Notes under the pieces: model-generated | The model's database searches: none | What the model was told of the DNA's origin: nothing | Seen by the model: only the letters and a program-made list of their open reading frames with translations | Source: Dimorphilus gyrociliatus | Lineage: Eukaryota > Annelida > Polychaeta > Dinophilidae | Direction: 5' to 3' | Assembly (NCBI GenBank): GCA_904063045.1 | Contig: CAJFCJ010000014.1 | Location: forward strand, 1 to 64,000 | DNA: 64,000 nt | Made by a program: the position numbers and the translations under genes | Shown: positions 49,101 to 59,560 of the stretch, in pieces | Layout of the letters: every line of letters begins with the position of its first letter | Numbering within the stretch: the stretch's first letter is position 1

Positions 49101-52080
49101 ATAATTACATTGAATTTCCAATATTGCAATCTTTTTTTTCTATAATAAAAACAATTTTGAAAAAGATGTGCTTTTTTTTAATAAAAAATTTTTCAAACCA
49201 CAAAAAAATTCATCAGTTCCGTCTTCACAATCAATTACAAAATTACAAACAAGTAGTATACTGATTTGTTGTGGAGAGTTTAAACATTGAAAAGTATTCA
49301 TATAAATTTCACTATGATCAATATTACAATTCATTTCATCTTCTTTAGATTTACAATCAAAATTGCTATCACAAATGTATATATTTGAAATGCAATATCC
49401 ATCATCTTTGCATAGAAATGTATTTGAAGGACATTGGATTGTATCAAGAACATTTACAAAAAAATTATTTGATTGAATACTGTTCAAAACTTTTCAAAGA
49501 GATGATTAAACAAAAGAATTTTAGTAAAATATTCTGCTTTTTATTACCTGGCAATTTCTTACAAATGAAATGTTGTAGTTGTATTTTTTTGCAAATAACT
49601 GGATAAACTGTAGGTAAATTTGAAGAAGATGAAAATTGTACAAGGTAGCAGATATGTATTGCATTTATTAAGTTTTCATTGAGTAATTCAACAGAATTTT
49701 TAGGAAAATAATTGATATATCTTGAAATTTCAAGTCGGCTCTTCAGGAAAAGGAAAGAACGTTTTACTAATTTACTACAGTTTTAAATGGAATAAGATAT
49801 ATTAAAAATACTCTTTCTGCTCCACTTTGGAAAAGTAAATATTCTTCTGGATAATTGCCAGCCAATAGACGAACTGTTCTCCCAATTTTATTGAATTTTT
49901 CATGTATCTCTGGTTAATAAAAATGCAAAAATTAAATAAAATTTGTGGAAAAGAAAAAGAAAGTAATAAATGAATTGATGATGAAAACACATCCCCGCTC
50001 CTCATCCCATGAATTTTCCGTATCCAACCACTAGAGGGTGTTTTCTAATTTTTCCAATAAATATACAAAAAGATGTTTACTGTTATATATTAAAATTTTC
50101 TTCCCCTTTGATGACCTAATTAGACGATGAACAACTGATATCAATTTAAGAATAAATGTTTTTTCACTGGAAGGCACATCAGCAGAAGTATAATTGAATT
50201 TTTCACATATTTTTGAAATTTCATGAATAGAATATTTGATTGAGGATGTAAAAACATGATAGCAGGTATCATAAAGTATCAAGTCTTTTTCCCAATTGCA
50301 TTCATTCACTGGAAGATATAGCAAGAGGTTAGTATGTTATAGGAATGATGGAAAAGTGTGTGAAAACTAAAAACACCTTTATCATTGGAACACATAATTG
50401 AAAAAATCATATGTCTACTGAAAGTTCTGTACAAAAATTTAAAAAAAAAATATTAAAGAAAAACTAAAAATAATAAGAAAAAAAATTTACAATCTGTTTA
50501 CTTCTATTATTTGACATTGATTTAAATCAGTGCCATTTTTGCAGGTCATTGTTTCTAAATGTATTCTGTATAAATTTTTTGTTTTCTTATGATATTTTTG
50601 ATATTTTGTTATTGTTCCATAGATAAATCCAAAATATTTGCATATAACTTGAATTTCATGGAATAAAATTTTCTTAAAATAAAGCCATACTTGTTTATAG
50701 AAAACTTGAAATACTCCATTGAATTTTATATATTTATGTTGATTATTAAAAATGAAATTTCCATTTTTATCAATTAGGGCAAACTTTGAAATTTCTTTTA
50801 AAAAACATTCAAATTTGAATATTCTAACATATTGAATTGTTCACACCAAACAATTTAAAAAATATTTACCCCGTCTTTCTAAGCAAACAGGTTTTGGAAT
50901 CAATATTAATTCGTTGCGAAAATTATTTGAATTTTTGAAATATTTTATCATACAATTTTTTATTTTATCTCTGAAAATTTGACAATTTTCAAAAGCAACA
51001 GCTTTTCCTTCTGAAAATTCCTCAATTTGATTGTCCAAAAATGAAGGAACGCTATTGTGTGACCCGCAAAGTAATTTATTCATAATTAGCATTTGATCTT
51101 GGGCATCTTTATAGTATTTTGGTTTATTGAATTTAAAAGCACAAACAAAATCTCCCAAAGTCTTTGACACACACTTATACGCCTTCTTATATTGTAAATA
51201 TCTCTTTGTTTTGATGACTTGTAAATCTAATGGGGAAAATGAAAAAAAATGAAGTAAATGATTATTTAAAATATTTTTAACCATTAGTCTCTTCATAGCT
51301 ACAAATAACTGGATAATAAATACTTTCATTTTGAATTCCTCTATTGTTTTTATGTAGAGTTAATCTGGAAATATTTTCATTAAAAGTAGCAAAATTATAT
51401 TGATTAATTTGAAAGAAGCTGAAATTAAATTCAATAAAATTTGATTGTCTACATATTGAATTATCAGTATCGCTTAATTTTTTCACTGAATAGACAATAT
51501 TATTTGTCATGTAGACCAAATGATACAATTTCATTCCAACATTTTCATATGTGAAGAAAACTAGGATATGATACTTTTTTAAGTCTTAATAAATTATATA
51601 TATATATATAGGCTTACAATCTTTATTCCTTAAACAACATATCAGTGATAATATCATTTTAGTTTTACTTTTTAGACTGGAAATAGAAAAATCTATTAGT
51701 TATCATTTCTTAGAGATAATAAAACAGCTTTTTGTCTCTTTATACATTTTTGATTTCAGAATTTTTGCAGACAGAATATGGCGTTTAAATTTATAGCTTT
51801 TAATTCTGCTTCTTATAAATGAATAATTAAATTTTAAGCATAAACTTGTAGCATTCCATTGATATTTTGACAAAGAACTTATATATTGACTGATATTTTT
51901 CTTTACATTAAAAATTTTTAATAAACCATTTACAAAAAGATCATTTGTTTCAAGTATTTCAAAAGAAAGTTTGTTAGAAATATCCATTTTTTTACAGATA
52001 GAAAATGAAAAGAGACAGAGTAAAACAAAAATGTAGTATTGAGCCATTCCTCTTCTAGATGGAGAATATATACCTGACAC
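46199..52080 (-). CDS. mosaic 7TM receptor 2: SRCR, C-type lectin, LDLRa array, LRR, 7TM
   Basis: Met 52080 (or the inner Met at about 52044, giving a better signal peptide MAQYYIFVLLCLFSFSICKK) opens the gene. Read downwards: SRCR-like blocks at about 51280-51990 (SLCLKFNYSF; CRQSNF; YYPVIC); a Cys-containing block of unclear family at 50850-51230; an SRCR-like block at about 50520-50820 (VICKYFGFIYGT); a C-type lectin-like domain at 50031-50310 ending near 49560 (VICKK...FICKK); LDLRa at 49200-49450 (two) and about 48700-48780; a large exon 46857-48590 with three LDLRa, LRR (about 47450-48000) and TM1-TM4; and TM5-TM7 at about 46230-46840. TM3 ends in MERA instead of DRY; TM7 has LPINSVVNPCIF. 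Order and module types match the paralogue at 32734-38337, supporting a single transcription unit. Confidence 0.65.
46857..48590 (-). other. core exon of mosaic receptor 2 (LDLRa, LRR, TM1-TM4)
   Basis: A 577-codon open frame. LDLRa modules show CDTQIIYSYHQCDLKLHC near the start, CDGVKHCIYGDDELNC, and CNGIIDCLFGSDELNC. LRR repeats (ISLKLQKNNL, YLDIAYNPI, YLDISNTQI) are followed by a short Cys-flanked hinge (LCCLVW...VICKP) as in GRL101-type receptors. Then come TM1 (LIKICFGFYGIIGSVGNLAT), TM2 (VTLAVGDLLLSIYIL) with its LAVGD aspartate, TM3 and TM4. Confidence 0.85.
51593..51611 (+). repeat. (AT)n microsatellite
   Basis: About nine AT units, within a probable intron of mosaic receptor 2. Confidence 0.9.
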
Positions 52081-52088
52081 CTTTCCAC

Positions 52089-52112
52089 ATATATATATAT
52101 ATATATATATTT
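52089..52112 (+). repeat. (AT)n microsatellite
   Basis: About 11 AT units just upstream of the mosaic receptor 2 start codon. Confidence 0.9.
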
Positions 52113-53043
52113 ATTTGAATATAGAATTTAAAGTTAGCATTCAAATATCAATTGATAAATTGCATGAGTAATTATCCTTTGAATGTTATTTTCTTTCTTG
52201 ATATATAGAAATTGAATACACTTAAAAAGTTTATAATTAAAAAAAGATCTTTCATTTTCCAATGTACCTTTTTCAGTATCTACCTATAATTATATTCATT
52301 GATATTAACACATCACAAACATAAGAAAATTAATTTAAAAAAAAAATCAAGATCACGAAGAGGTTCCATTATAGATTTGGTCCTTTGCTCCCCTCTCAGA
52401 TCTCTGTGTTTAGTTCAAATATAAAACCCTAATCCTGAACTACAATTATTACCATTTTAGCAGTAATTGTAGTTTTTTGTATTGTAATTGAAAGAATTTG
52501 TCCTTTCCAATCATTTACCAAAGTTCTCACATCACATGCAACCTTTCAAGTTAGTGATAATAAATGAAATTTTGTGAGAAATTGATTACCAAAACATGAG
52601 TACTTTATTCAAAGGATATTTATTGATCAAATGAGTCACTAGTTCCAAACAAGTAAGTTATTTAAATCATAACCTGACAATTACACTGATCTATCAACTG
52701 CTGAATTCTTGATTTGATTGTTGACATATCACAAATATTTGGAAAAACAAAAGTAACATTAAAGACAAAGAAAAAGTTTCAAATATGACTAACATTTGTT
52801 ACTTTTCTATGTTTTGGAGAGTTGTATAATCTAGTAGGAGTTGGACATAGTCCAACATGTAACAGTTAATAGTAGAAAGGATATTGTGCATTTAGGAAAT
52901 CAGTAGGTGTTTCAGTATATGGAAAATATTGTCTAAAAAAAGAAACATAAGTTGTATTGTAACTATCATCTTTTGGTTTTGGTTGAACAAGTTCAGTTTC
53001 AAATTGAGTTTTAGTTTTCCAAACAATTTAATCTTATTATTTT
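52113..53043. other. upstream/intergenic region with telomere-like repeat scrap
   Basis: No gene recognised. The stretch around 52370-52440 (TTTGGTCCTTTGCTCCCCTC...TTAGTTCAAATATAAAACCC) resembles 60090-60110 and 60360-60400, marking a dispersed repeat associated with CCCTAA-like motifs. Confidence 0.45.
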
Positions 53044-54342
53044 CATATTTTTGTGAGTATGTTTAATTCAGTACAAATTTTTGTTGGAAAAGTCAAGCCT
53101 ATTTTCTGTACACCCCCTATATTTTGTATATTTTTTAATTTTTAATTAAATGCACATTTACAAAATTTTAATATTTTAGCTTCAAGCCATTTTTTGGATG
53201 CAATACAGTCCCCTCTTCAGCAATGAGTTGTTAAGGGCGATTAAGTCCTTTTTCCTTTTCTTTTTAAGTATTTCTACTTTTTCTTGGATACATCTCCATA
53301 AAGTTTCCTTTTTGCTAAAGTGTGGCCCATCATACACCATATTCTTCAGCATATGCCATACATTCTCTATGGCAGGGTGATCTGGGGAGTAAGCTTTCCA
53401 TGGTGAGACTGTGCGCTTTCCAGTCTTAGAATACTTTTGCACAATTTTGGCTTTGTGGCAAGGACCATTGTCTTGTTGGAAAATGAAACCCTTCCTATAT
53501 CATTTTTTTAGGAATGGCAGGGTTTTTTTCAAAAGAGCCAGGTACCATGCCTTTGTGCATTTTTTTCAATTCTAGAAATGTGCACAAAACCATCTAGCCT
53601 CATACATCCCCAGATCATGTCTCCTCCACCACCCATTGAATGTTTACTTCTCAAATTTTCTCTTTCTGGATTAAACTGCCAGGTTTGAAAGTTATCTGGC
53701 CCATCCAAACTGAATCTGCATTCATTAGATATGATCACACAGCCCAGATTTACCTTCTTTTCAAACCACCCACAACAAATTTCCACTCACTGAAGTTCAT
53801 TCTTCTTCTTGAGAGGGGGATGTTGAGGGATTTTTTTAGATTTCCCTCCCATTTCTTTGAGGGCTTTTTGAATTGTTGTTTTTGAAACTGTAAGGTTGCA
53901 TTTAGATGCCAGCTTTGAGCTAGTAACCCTCTGTTTCTCTTTCTTGAGTTTGTTTATTTCTCTTTTCTTGAGTTTGTTTATTTCTCTTTTCATGAGGGTT
54001 CTATCTCTAATTGACAGAGATTTTGGTCTCCCAACACCTCCACTCTTTGTGTAATTGGGTTTAACAATATACTGTATTGAAGATTTCGGAATTTTGAAAA
54101 TCTCTTAAAGCTGCCCATAGGATAAGCCTTCTTGGTGCTTTTGTTTTATCAAAGCCTTGATTTCTTGACCATAAGGCATTTTTAAAATGTTCTTTTCACA
54201 CTAGCCTATTAATATTAAACCTTCCTATCATATTCATAGAGTACTTGTTATAAACTACTCATGGATCATATTTTATATGCAAAATTGGCTTGACTTTTCC
54301 AAAAAAAATTTGTACTGAATTAAACATACTCACAAAAATATG
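53044..54342 (-). mobile_element. Tc1-like DNA transposon, decayed
   Basis: Terminal inverted repeats of about 56 bp (53044-53100 and 54287-54342; TTGTGAGTATGTTTAATTCA and its complement) bound a 1.3-kb element, the usual Tc1 size. On the minus strand the transposase is split. The helix-turn-helix part lies near 53790-54170 (KPSISRTTIQ-like TVSKTTIQKALKEMG). A catalytic-domain block is at 53529-53786, where SNECRFSLDGPDN carries the second aspartate region. A C-terminal block at 53182-53442 has YSPDHPAIENVWHML, with the final glutamate of the D,D34E triad. Frameshifts separate the blocks, so this copy is not autonomous. Confidence 0.8.
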
Positions 54343-54480
54343 TAAATAATTCGTAAAGTAGAAGAGGTAGGAAGCATCTGAAAATTTTTATTAAAACTAG
54401 ACAAAATTTCCTACACAGTAGTCAATTTTTTTCTGAAAAAATCCCATTGATTACCCTTCAAAATAGCCCTTATAAAAAAA
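54343..54480. repeat. repeat flanking the Tc1-like element, shared with 31475-31560
   Basis: AACTAGACAAAATTTCC, TGATTACCCTTCAAAATAGC and neighbouring bases match, in complement, the region at 31475-31580. Both sit next to the same terminal repeat, so the true family may have a longer composite end. Confidence 0.6.
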
Positions 54481-54811
54481 AGTTGGTTTTATGAAACATT
54501 TGTTTCAGCACTGTATTAATATTTAAATATTTGTAATTCCTATTATTAATTGTTTCCTGTCAAATTACTCTAAAAACTCCATCTATCAAATATCTTATAT
54601 CTTATATTGAAGTTCTATAGTGGGCGTTTTCTCCAGTGGATGTTTTCTCCTGTACCCTAAACTTATATGCTTTGCAAATAGGCATGTACATTGTTTAATT
54701 GTTTGTTATTATTCTTTACCAGTTTTCCTTTTACTTTTCCAGAGAGGACGGTAATGGAAAATTTTTGTCCCAGTTGAAAATTGACTGTAGTACAGGTATA
54801 TTATTATACCA

Positions 54812-55462
54812 ATAATCACATCAGCAGAGGGAAATGCTTTAAAGACAAAAGGAAAAGCAAAACTGAATATTCAATTCAATGGAAGAATTATGGATCAAGA
54901 ATTTGTTATTATAGAAAAATTAGATATGGCTATATTACTTGGTTGTGATTTCTTAGAAAATGCTGGAGCTCTTATTGATTTTGCAACAAAACAAGTTTCT
55001 CTTCCTTTCTTTATCAGAAAAAGACAACCAGTTAGAAAGTTTCTGCAATATAACGAAAATCACCAGACAAAATTTGGAAAACAAGGTAGTGTAAAAAAAG
55101 TAACTGTTGGAATGATGGAACAACATTTTGAAGATTCTGACACTCCATCTGAAGTTTTTGATACTCCATTTGAAGTTTCAGATAGCGTGGACTCAGAAAT
55201 GGAAGTTACTGATCCAGATACTGGCTATGATACAAGCAATACTCATGATTCAAGCATAGTTTATGAGGGATTACATGATTTTGACTCAAATAGCAATTAT
55301 GGCACAGCAGGAAAATACAATAATTTTAATGAATTTTTTGCACAGTCAAATTTAAATTTTTATACATCTGATAAAAAATTGAGGTTGAATAGTTTCCACC
55401 AAACTTTCAAGCGAACTCATGCTGAGATGGCATGCATGAGTAACAACTTTCTGTACAAGTAG
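54812..55462 (+). pseudogene. fragment of LTR-element protease/acidic ORF
   Basis: This is a paralogue of residues about 38-180 of the ORF at 2467-5829. Shared landmarks in the same order are PIITSAEGNAL, the LLGCDFLENAG segment of the retropepsin-like fold, VTVGMMEQH, and the acidic block DSEMEVTDPDTGYDTSNT. The catalytic DTG region is missing at the left edge and the glycoprotein half is missing at the right, where the frame continues into unrelated residues and stops at 55462. It shows that the protease-acidic linker fusion is a property of the element family, not of one damaged copy. Confidence 0.85.
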
Positions 55463-56140
55463 GAGTCTATAGTACTGATCAATCTACTGATTTTGAGTAA
55501 ATGTTTTAACCTAATCAATGTTTTAATTTTTGGGTGGCTACCAAGTATGGTTGACCTACCATGGTTTCATCTTCCCCTTTGCAAAGACTTATTAGGATCA
55601 TTCCAGTGGAGAGCTTCACTTCCCAATATCTTGAAGGGGAGGCTAGTACCAATTCTCTAATTGGCTCCTTACTTTGCATGAATTTTTGTTGCACAATGTT
55701 GGAAGTGTAACTGAACATTTTTAATGAATTCTTGTCTTTGTGTAGGTATAAATGTGTATATGAAGATGTGTTTTTAGTCTGTGTGTGTAAATATATTGGT
55801 GTGAGATTACCAATAAATAGGCTTAGATTAAGGTTAGATGTGTAAAGGGTTTTTTTTAACTAAACCAAAAAGAGAAACAGAATTTTTACATTTCAAGAGT
55901 CCCAATTGCCTATGAGAAGCAGTCAAAGAAAAAACACACCGAAACCGATTTTTAAAACGATTTCCTTTAGAAAGACTTATCATGGATTCTGTCAATACAT
56001 AGGTGAGCAGGGTTCTTGTTCTACTATCCTTTGGATATATTAAAGGAGGACTTTTAGATCTTCTAAAAGCTGAAAGTCTAGAGGTATAATTCTAAAAATG
56101 TTTATAATACATTCAACATTCTGTGTTTAACAGAGAAAGG
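55463..56140. other. intergenic, no gene recognised
   Basis: Spacer between the LTR-element fragment and the B-box relic; only short ORFs without domains. Confidence 0.5.
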
Positions 56141-56341
56141 TTAGTGCACCATTTTATAGTGATCAACTTGACCAGTGCTACAGAAAAGATTTTTGGAGAA
56201 TTTATGTACCTTGCAAGAATTTTCTTGGTTTTCTTCTAAATTATGGCATTGAAGATGCTGCTGGTGTTTACAAAAAATGCATAATTGAACATTCTGCTGA
56301 TGATATTTGCAGTAAATTTCATATTGTTTAATAAATTGCAC
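56141..56341 (-). pseudogene. B-box zinc-finger relic
   Basis: A 66-codon frame contains CKYHQQNVQLCIFCKHQQHLQCHNL, fitting the C-x2-H...C-x2-C...H/C ligand spacing of a B-box, followed by a second partial Cys/His cluster. No RING domain is found upstream (higher coordinates) on this strand. It is related in type, not obviously in sequence, to the RING/B-box fragment at 10644-11221. Confidence 0.5.
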
Positions 56342-56606
56342 TCTTTTAGTAAGATTTATCTTAGTCTTGCTATGACCAAAAGCTGTTGTTAAGCCTATAC
56401 TTGAAAAAAACCCTGAAAAGTATAGCCTGCTTATTTGATTTTAAAACATGTTATAGCTGGTTACATTTAAGAAAAAATTGAAAGTGTGAATATTCTATTC
56501 TGACAATACAGAAGACATTGCTAAAGTGTTTCAGACTTAAATCTGGTTAAAAGATTAAACCATTTTGAATAGGAACATTAACCAATGGCAAGAAATTTTT
56601 CCCAAT

Positions 56607-56810
56607 GACAAGGGAAAGCCATTCATATTCAAGATTGGTTCCTGTCAAGTAATCAGAGATTGGGATGAAGGTGTTTTGCAAACGAGCCTTGGAGCAAGAG
56701 CAGAGCTCACTTGCAGTCCAGATTTTGCTTACGGTTCAAAAGGAGTTCCAGGATTGATTGCACCCAAAGCAACTGTCGTTTTCAATGCAGAATTATTAAA
56801 AATTTCTTAA
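56607..56810 (+). pseudogene. FKBP12-like fragment, copy 2
   Basis: This matches copy 1 from DKGKPFIFKIG through GWDEG and CSPDFAYG to the end AELLKIS and a stop at 56810. Several pocket-region residues differ from copy 1 (for example IAPK where copy 1 has IPPN), and the N-terminal third is again absent. An upstream Met at 56565 reads into unrelated residues. More diverged than copy 1 and probably non-functional. Confidence 0.65.
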
Positions 56811-56877
56811 ATGCAACCAAATTTTTTGTCGAAAAGGGATGAAAAGACTAAATTTATTCTTTAATGCTTGTCAATTG

Positions 56878-57082
56878 GGGTCGACAGAAAACGTCCACAA
56901 ATGAGAAATTTCAAGACAAAAATTTGGATTGAGAAATGGTTAGGCAGAAGAAAACAGCAATTGATTTGTACTTAGGAGGATCTCCTCTAAGGGTTAGGGG
57001 TAATGGAAAATGTTTGGTACTGCTAAGGGCTGAGTTAGGGTTAGGGTAAAAGCACTCATTTGTGGACGTTTTCTGTCGTATC
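56878..57082. mobile_element. MITE family 1, copy B, with 11-bp target duplication
   Basis: 205 bp with terminal repeats at 56882-56902 and 57058-57078. It is flanked by the direct repeat CTTGTCAATTG at 56867-56877 and 57083-57093. The paralogous FKBP duplicate at 44440-44945 holds the unoccupied site with a single copy of this sequence (44629-44640, complement), so insertion and target duplication are directly visible. Interior contains GTTAGGGTTAGGGT. Confidence 0.92.
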
Positions 57083-57493
57083 CTTGTCAATTGATAGAAC
57101 AAATAAAAAAAACTAAAAGATATCGAGTTGTTTATTTGAATTCTTCATACAAAATAACAGTGAAAATTCTTTTAATTATTAAAAGTTACATTATTAAAAG
57201 GCAGCAATGAGTAATGCTTTGAATACTTGTTTTCTATGCTTGTGAAACTTTATTGTCATTTAATAACAACTTCTTCAATATTCTTTTAACTGAATCATTA
57301 ATATTCAAATTGTCAATACTAAATTCAGGCAATTAGAACTTTCTATAAATTTCATGGCTCAGTTTGGACTAGTTGGCAGACGTGTTATTAAATAAGCAGT
57401 AAGGAAAAAGATGAAATCAGCTATTTGATCAATATTTTCAATAGGGAATGACCTAAAGTAATAAATCATCCTTCAATGAATCCAGCCTATCAG

Positions 57494-58639
57494 TAATGGA
57501 CAAAATCAAGACTATGAATCATTCATCCTATCGGGGCTATGACATTTAAACAACAGCCAAACGATAAATCTAACACAGCATCAAGTTTTTTTAAGTATTT
57601 TGCCATAATATTGAATGAGCAATGCGGATGACTACAGTTGGGACAACAAAATGATTTGTAGCTGCTTTATAATCCATTGGATAAATTTGCAGCTACAAAG
57701 CTACGTATCTCGCAATATTATTAAATAAAGGTTCAATAGCACTATTTTATTTGAAAAGAAATATAGGCCTTTCCAAAAATGACATCTCTTTTGCTGTTTG
57801 TCCATAAATTGCAATTCTATTAGTTAAGCCATTTTAAAATTATAGCACAGAGCTTGAAATTTTTTGATTGTACCTAATATATGAGAATTATCTATCCTAG
57901 ATTGATTAAAGAAACAATCAAAAGTAGTATTTAATTGTGATTGTTGACATATCCATTCATTCTTGAATTTAACATAGTCTTTAACAATCCTTCTTTTTCT
58001 CCACTTCAAAAAATTTGTGATATGAATACTTTTTCATATTTTTCAATTTTAAATTCTGTTGGTTTATTCATAAAAACATCTATTAGGCCTAGGTCAGTAA
58101 AAAATGAATAATATATTACCTTTAAATTCTAAATAGCTGCATACAACTGTTTCATTTGATGAGGATTTTATCAATTTTCCAATCGTTAAATTTTAGTTAC
58201 AAAATAATATATTGGTAACCACACTTTGAACAAAAAATTCATGACTGACTGTTAATTGATGATTTTTACTAAATCACTCTTTTCAATAGTTGTAGATTGT
58301 ATTCTAAGTATTTAATATGGCTGTTTTTAAGCACAATTCATGATGGATTATAGTGTACATACAGAGTCATAAGAAAAAGGTGTCCTTGGAAAATAAGACA
58401 AGGTGTTATTTTTGAAAATAACAATGTTTATTATATTCAATTATTTAACTGAAACTAAATATGATAAAGCAAAAAACAAATGACATATCGACAGCATAGT
58501 TGTAGATTTTGACTTATAGTTAAAGATTAAACAAGCATTTCCTGTATAGGCTAACTTTTCAAATTCTACAATAAATATATCAGTTTAGTGTATTTTATTT
58601 TTTGAATTCCCTTCAAATTACTTAATTGTAATTTGACAT
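57494..58639. other. intergenic, no gene recognised
   Basis: Only short ORFs such as 57824-58009 (Lys/Arg-rich, no domain). A TAGGCCTA octamer lies at 58084. Confidence 0.5.
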
Positions 58640-59052
58640 TGTACAACTTTGGTTATATTTTACATGCTTGAACTCTATTATTTGATGCAACATATACATG
58701 TACCTCTTAAAACCTATGCAAGAAAATTCTATAACATTGGCCAAACAATGGTTTGATTAGTCAGCTTGAAGGCTCATCTTTAATGGGAGCAGGTGAAACC
58801 GTACCCATTTTTTATTTAATATATGATATATGTTTATGAAACTTGTGATAATGAAATCTATGTTATACTGATACAATGTATATAGCAGATATACAAACAT
58901 ACATTTATCTAAAAAATTAAAACAATTAAAAATGAAATGAAAAGAAAAACAGAATATTAAATCAAGATGGCTGACTTGAAATGAGTACAAATATTAAAAA
59001 CTGGTATTCTAAGTAACAGAATATCGTGGAATTAATTTAATAATTTACACAC

Positions 59053-59074
59053 ACATATATATATATATATATAT
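59053..59074 (+). repeat. (AT)n microsatellite
   Basis: AT dinucleotide tract inside the family 2 insertion, preceded by a short (CA)n. Confidence 0.9.
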
Positions 59075-59464
59075 ACAGTTACAAGATTAATATTTTACTT
59101 GTATCACGAAATTAATTAATAATTTCGTTACAATTTATTTATAAACTTCGTTTGACTCTGACCCTGTACTGTCACATATTTTCCCTTTTATACCTCTCAC
59201 AGTTACTCTTGTCATTTTAGCGTGTGCTTGATTCTACTCATCTGTCTGTTGACTTTGCAACATTTGCTATCTGACTTGATATCAAGTCGGACCAAATTTA
59301 GGACTGTGGCTTTAGGTCACCTGCCACGTACAACAGCATTCACTGACACACACACACACTGACACTAAACAATGTTTTGTTCATACAGTAAATATAATAT
59401 TATTCAAAATAATACATTTGTTAATGTATGTTCATTATTTTAAAGTTGGTATGGTTTAACTTCT

Positions 59465-59560
59465 TAATGGGTACTGTTTAACCCTTTTATGGGTATGGTT
59501 TAACCTGGGTACGGTTTAACCCTCTGGTGGGTATGGTTTAACCCGGGTACGGTTTTACCC
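59465..59560 (+). repeat. subterminal GGGTAYGGTTTAACC repeats
   Basis: Five imperfect units of the form GGGTA(C/T)(G/T)GTTTAACC(C), each containing the palindrome GGTTTAACC or a variant, lie next to the right end of the family 2 element. Such subterminal arrays are often transposase-binding sites in non-autonomous elements; that is inference. Confidence 0.75.

Larger units (their letters stand above)
56560..57490 (+). repeat. FKBP-containing segmental duplicate, copy 2
   Basis: Inverted paralogue of 44440-44945. It has gained the MITE at 56878-57082 and about 200 further bases near 57120-57320 relative to copy 1. Confidence 0.8.

Noticed and set aside
53044-54342. Active Tc1 transposon
   Set aside because: The transposase is split into at least three frames, so no full enzyme is encoded.
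57824-58009. 61-codon Lys/Arg-rich ORF
   Set aside because: Too short, no homology that I recognise and no flanking exons.
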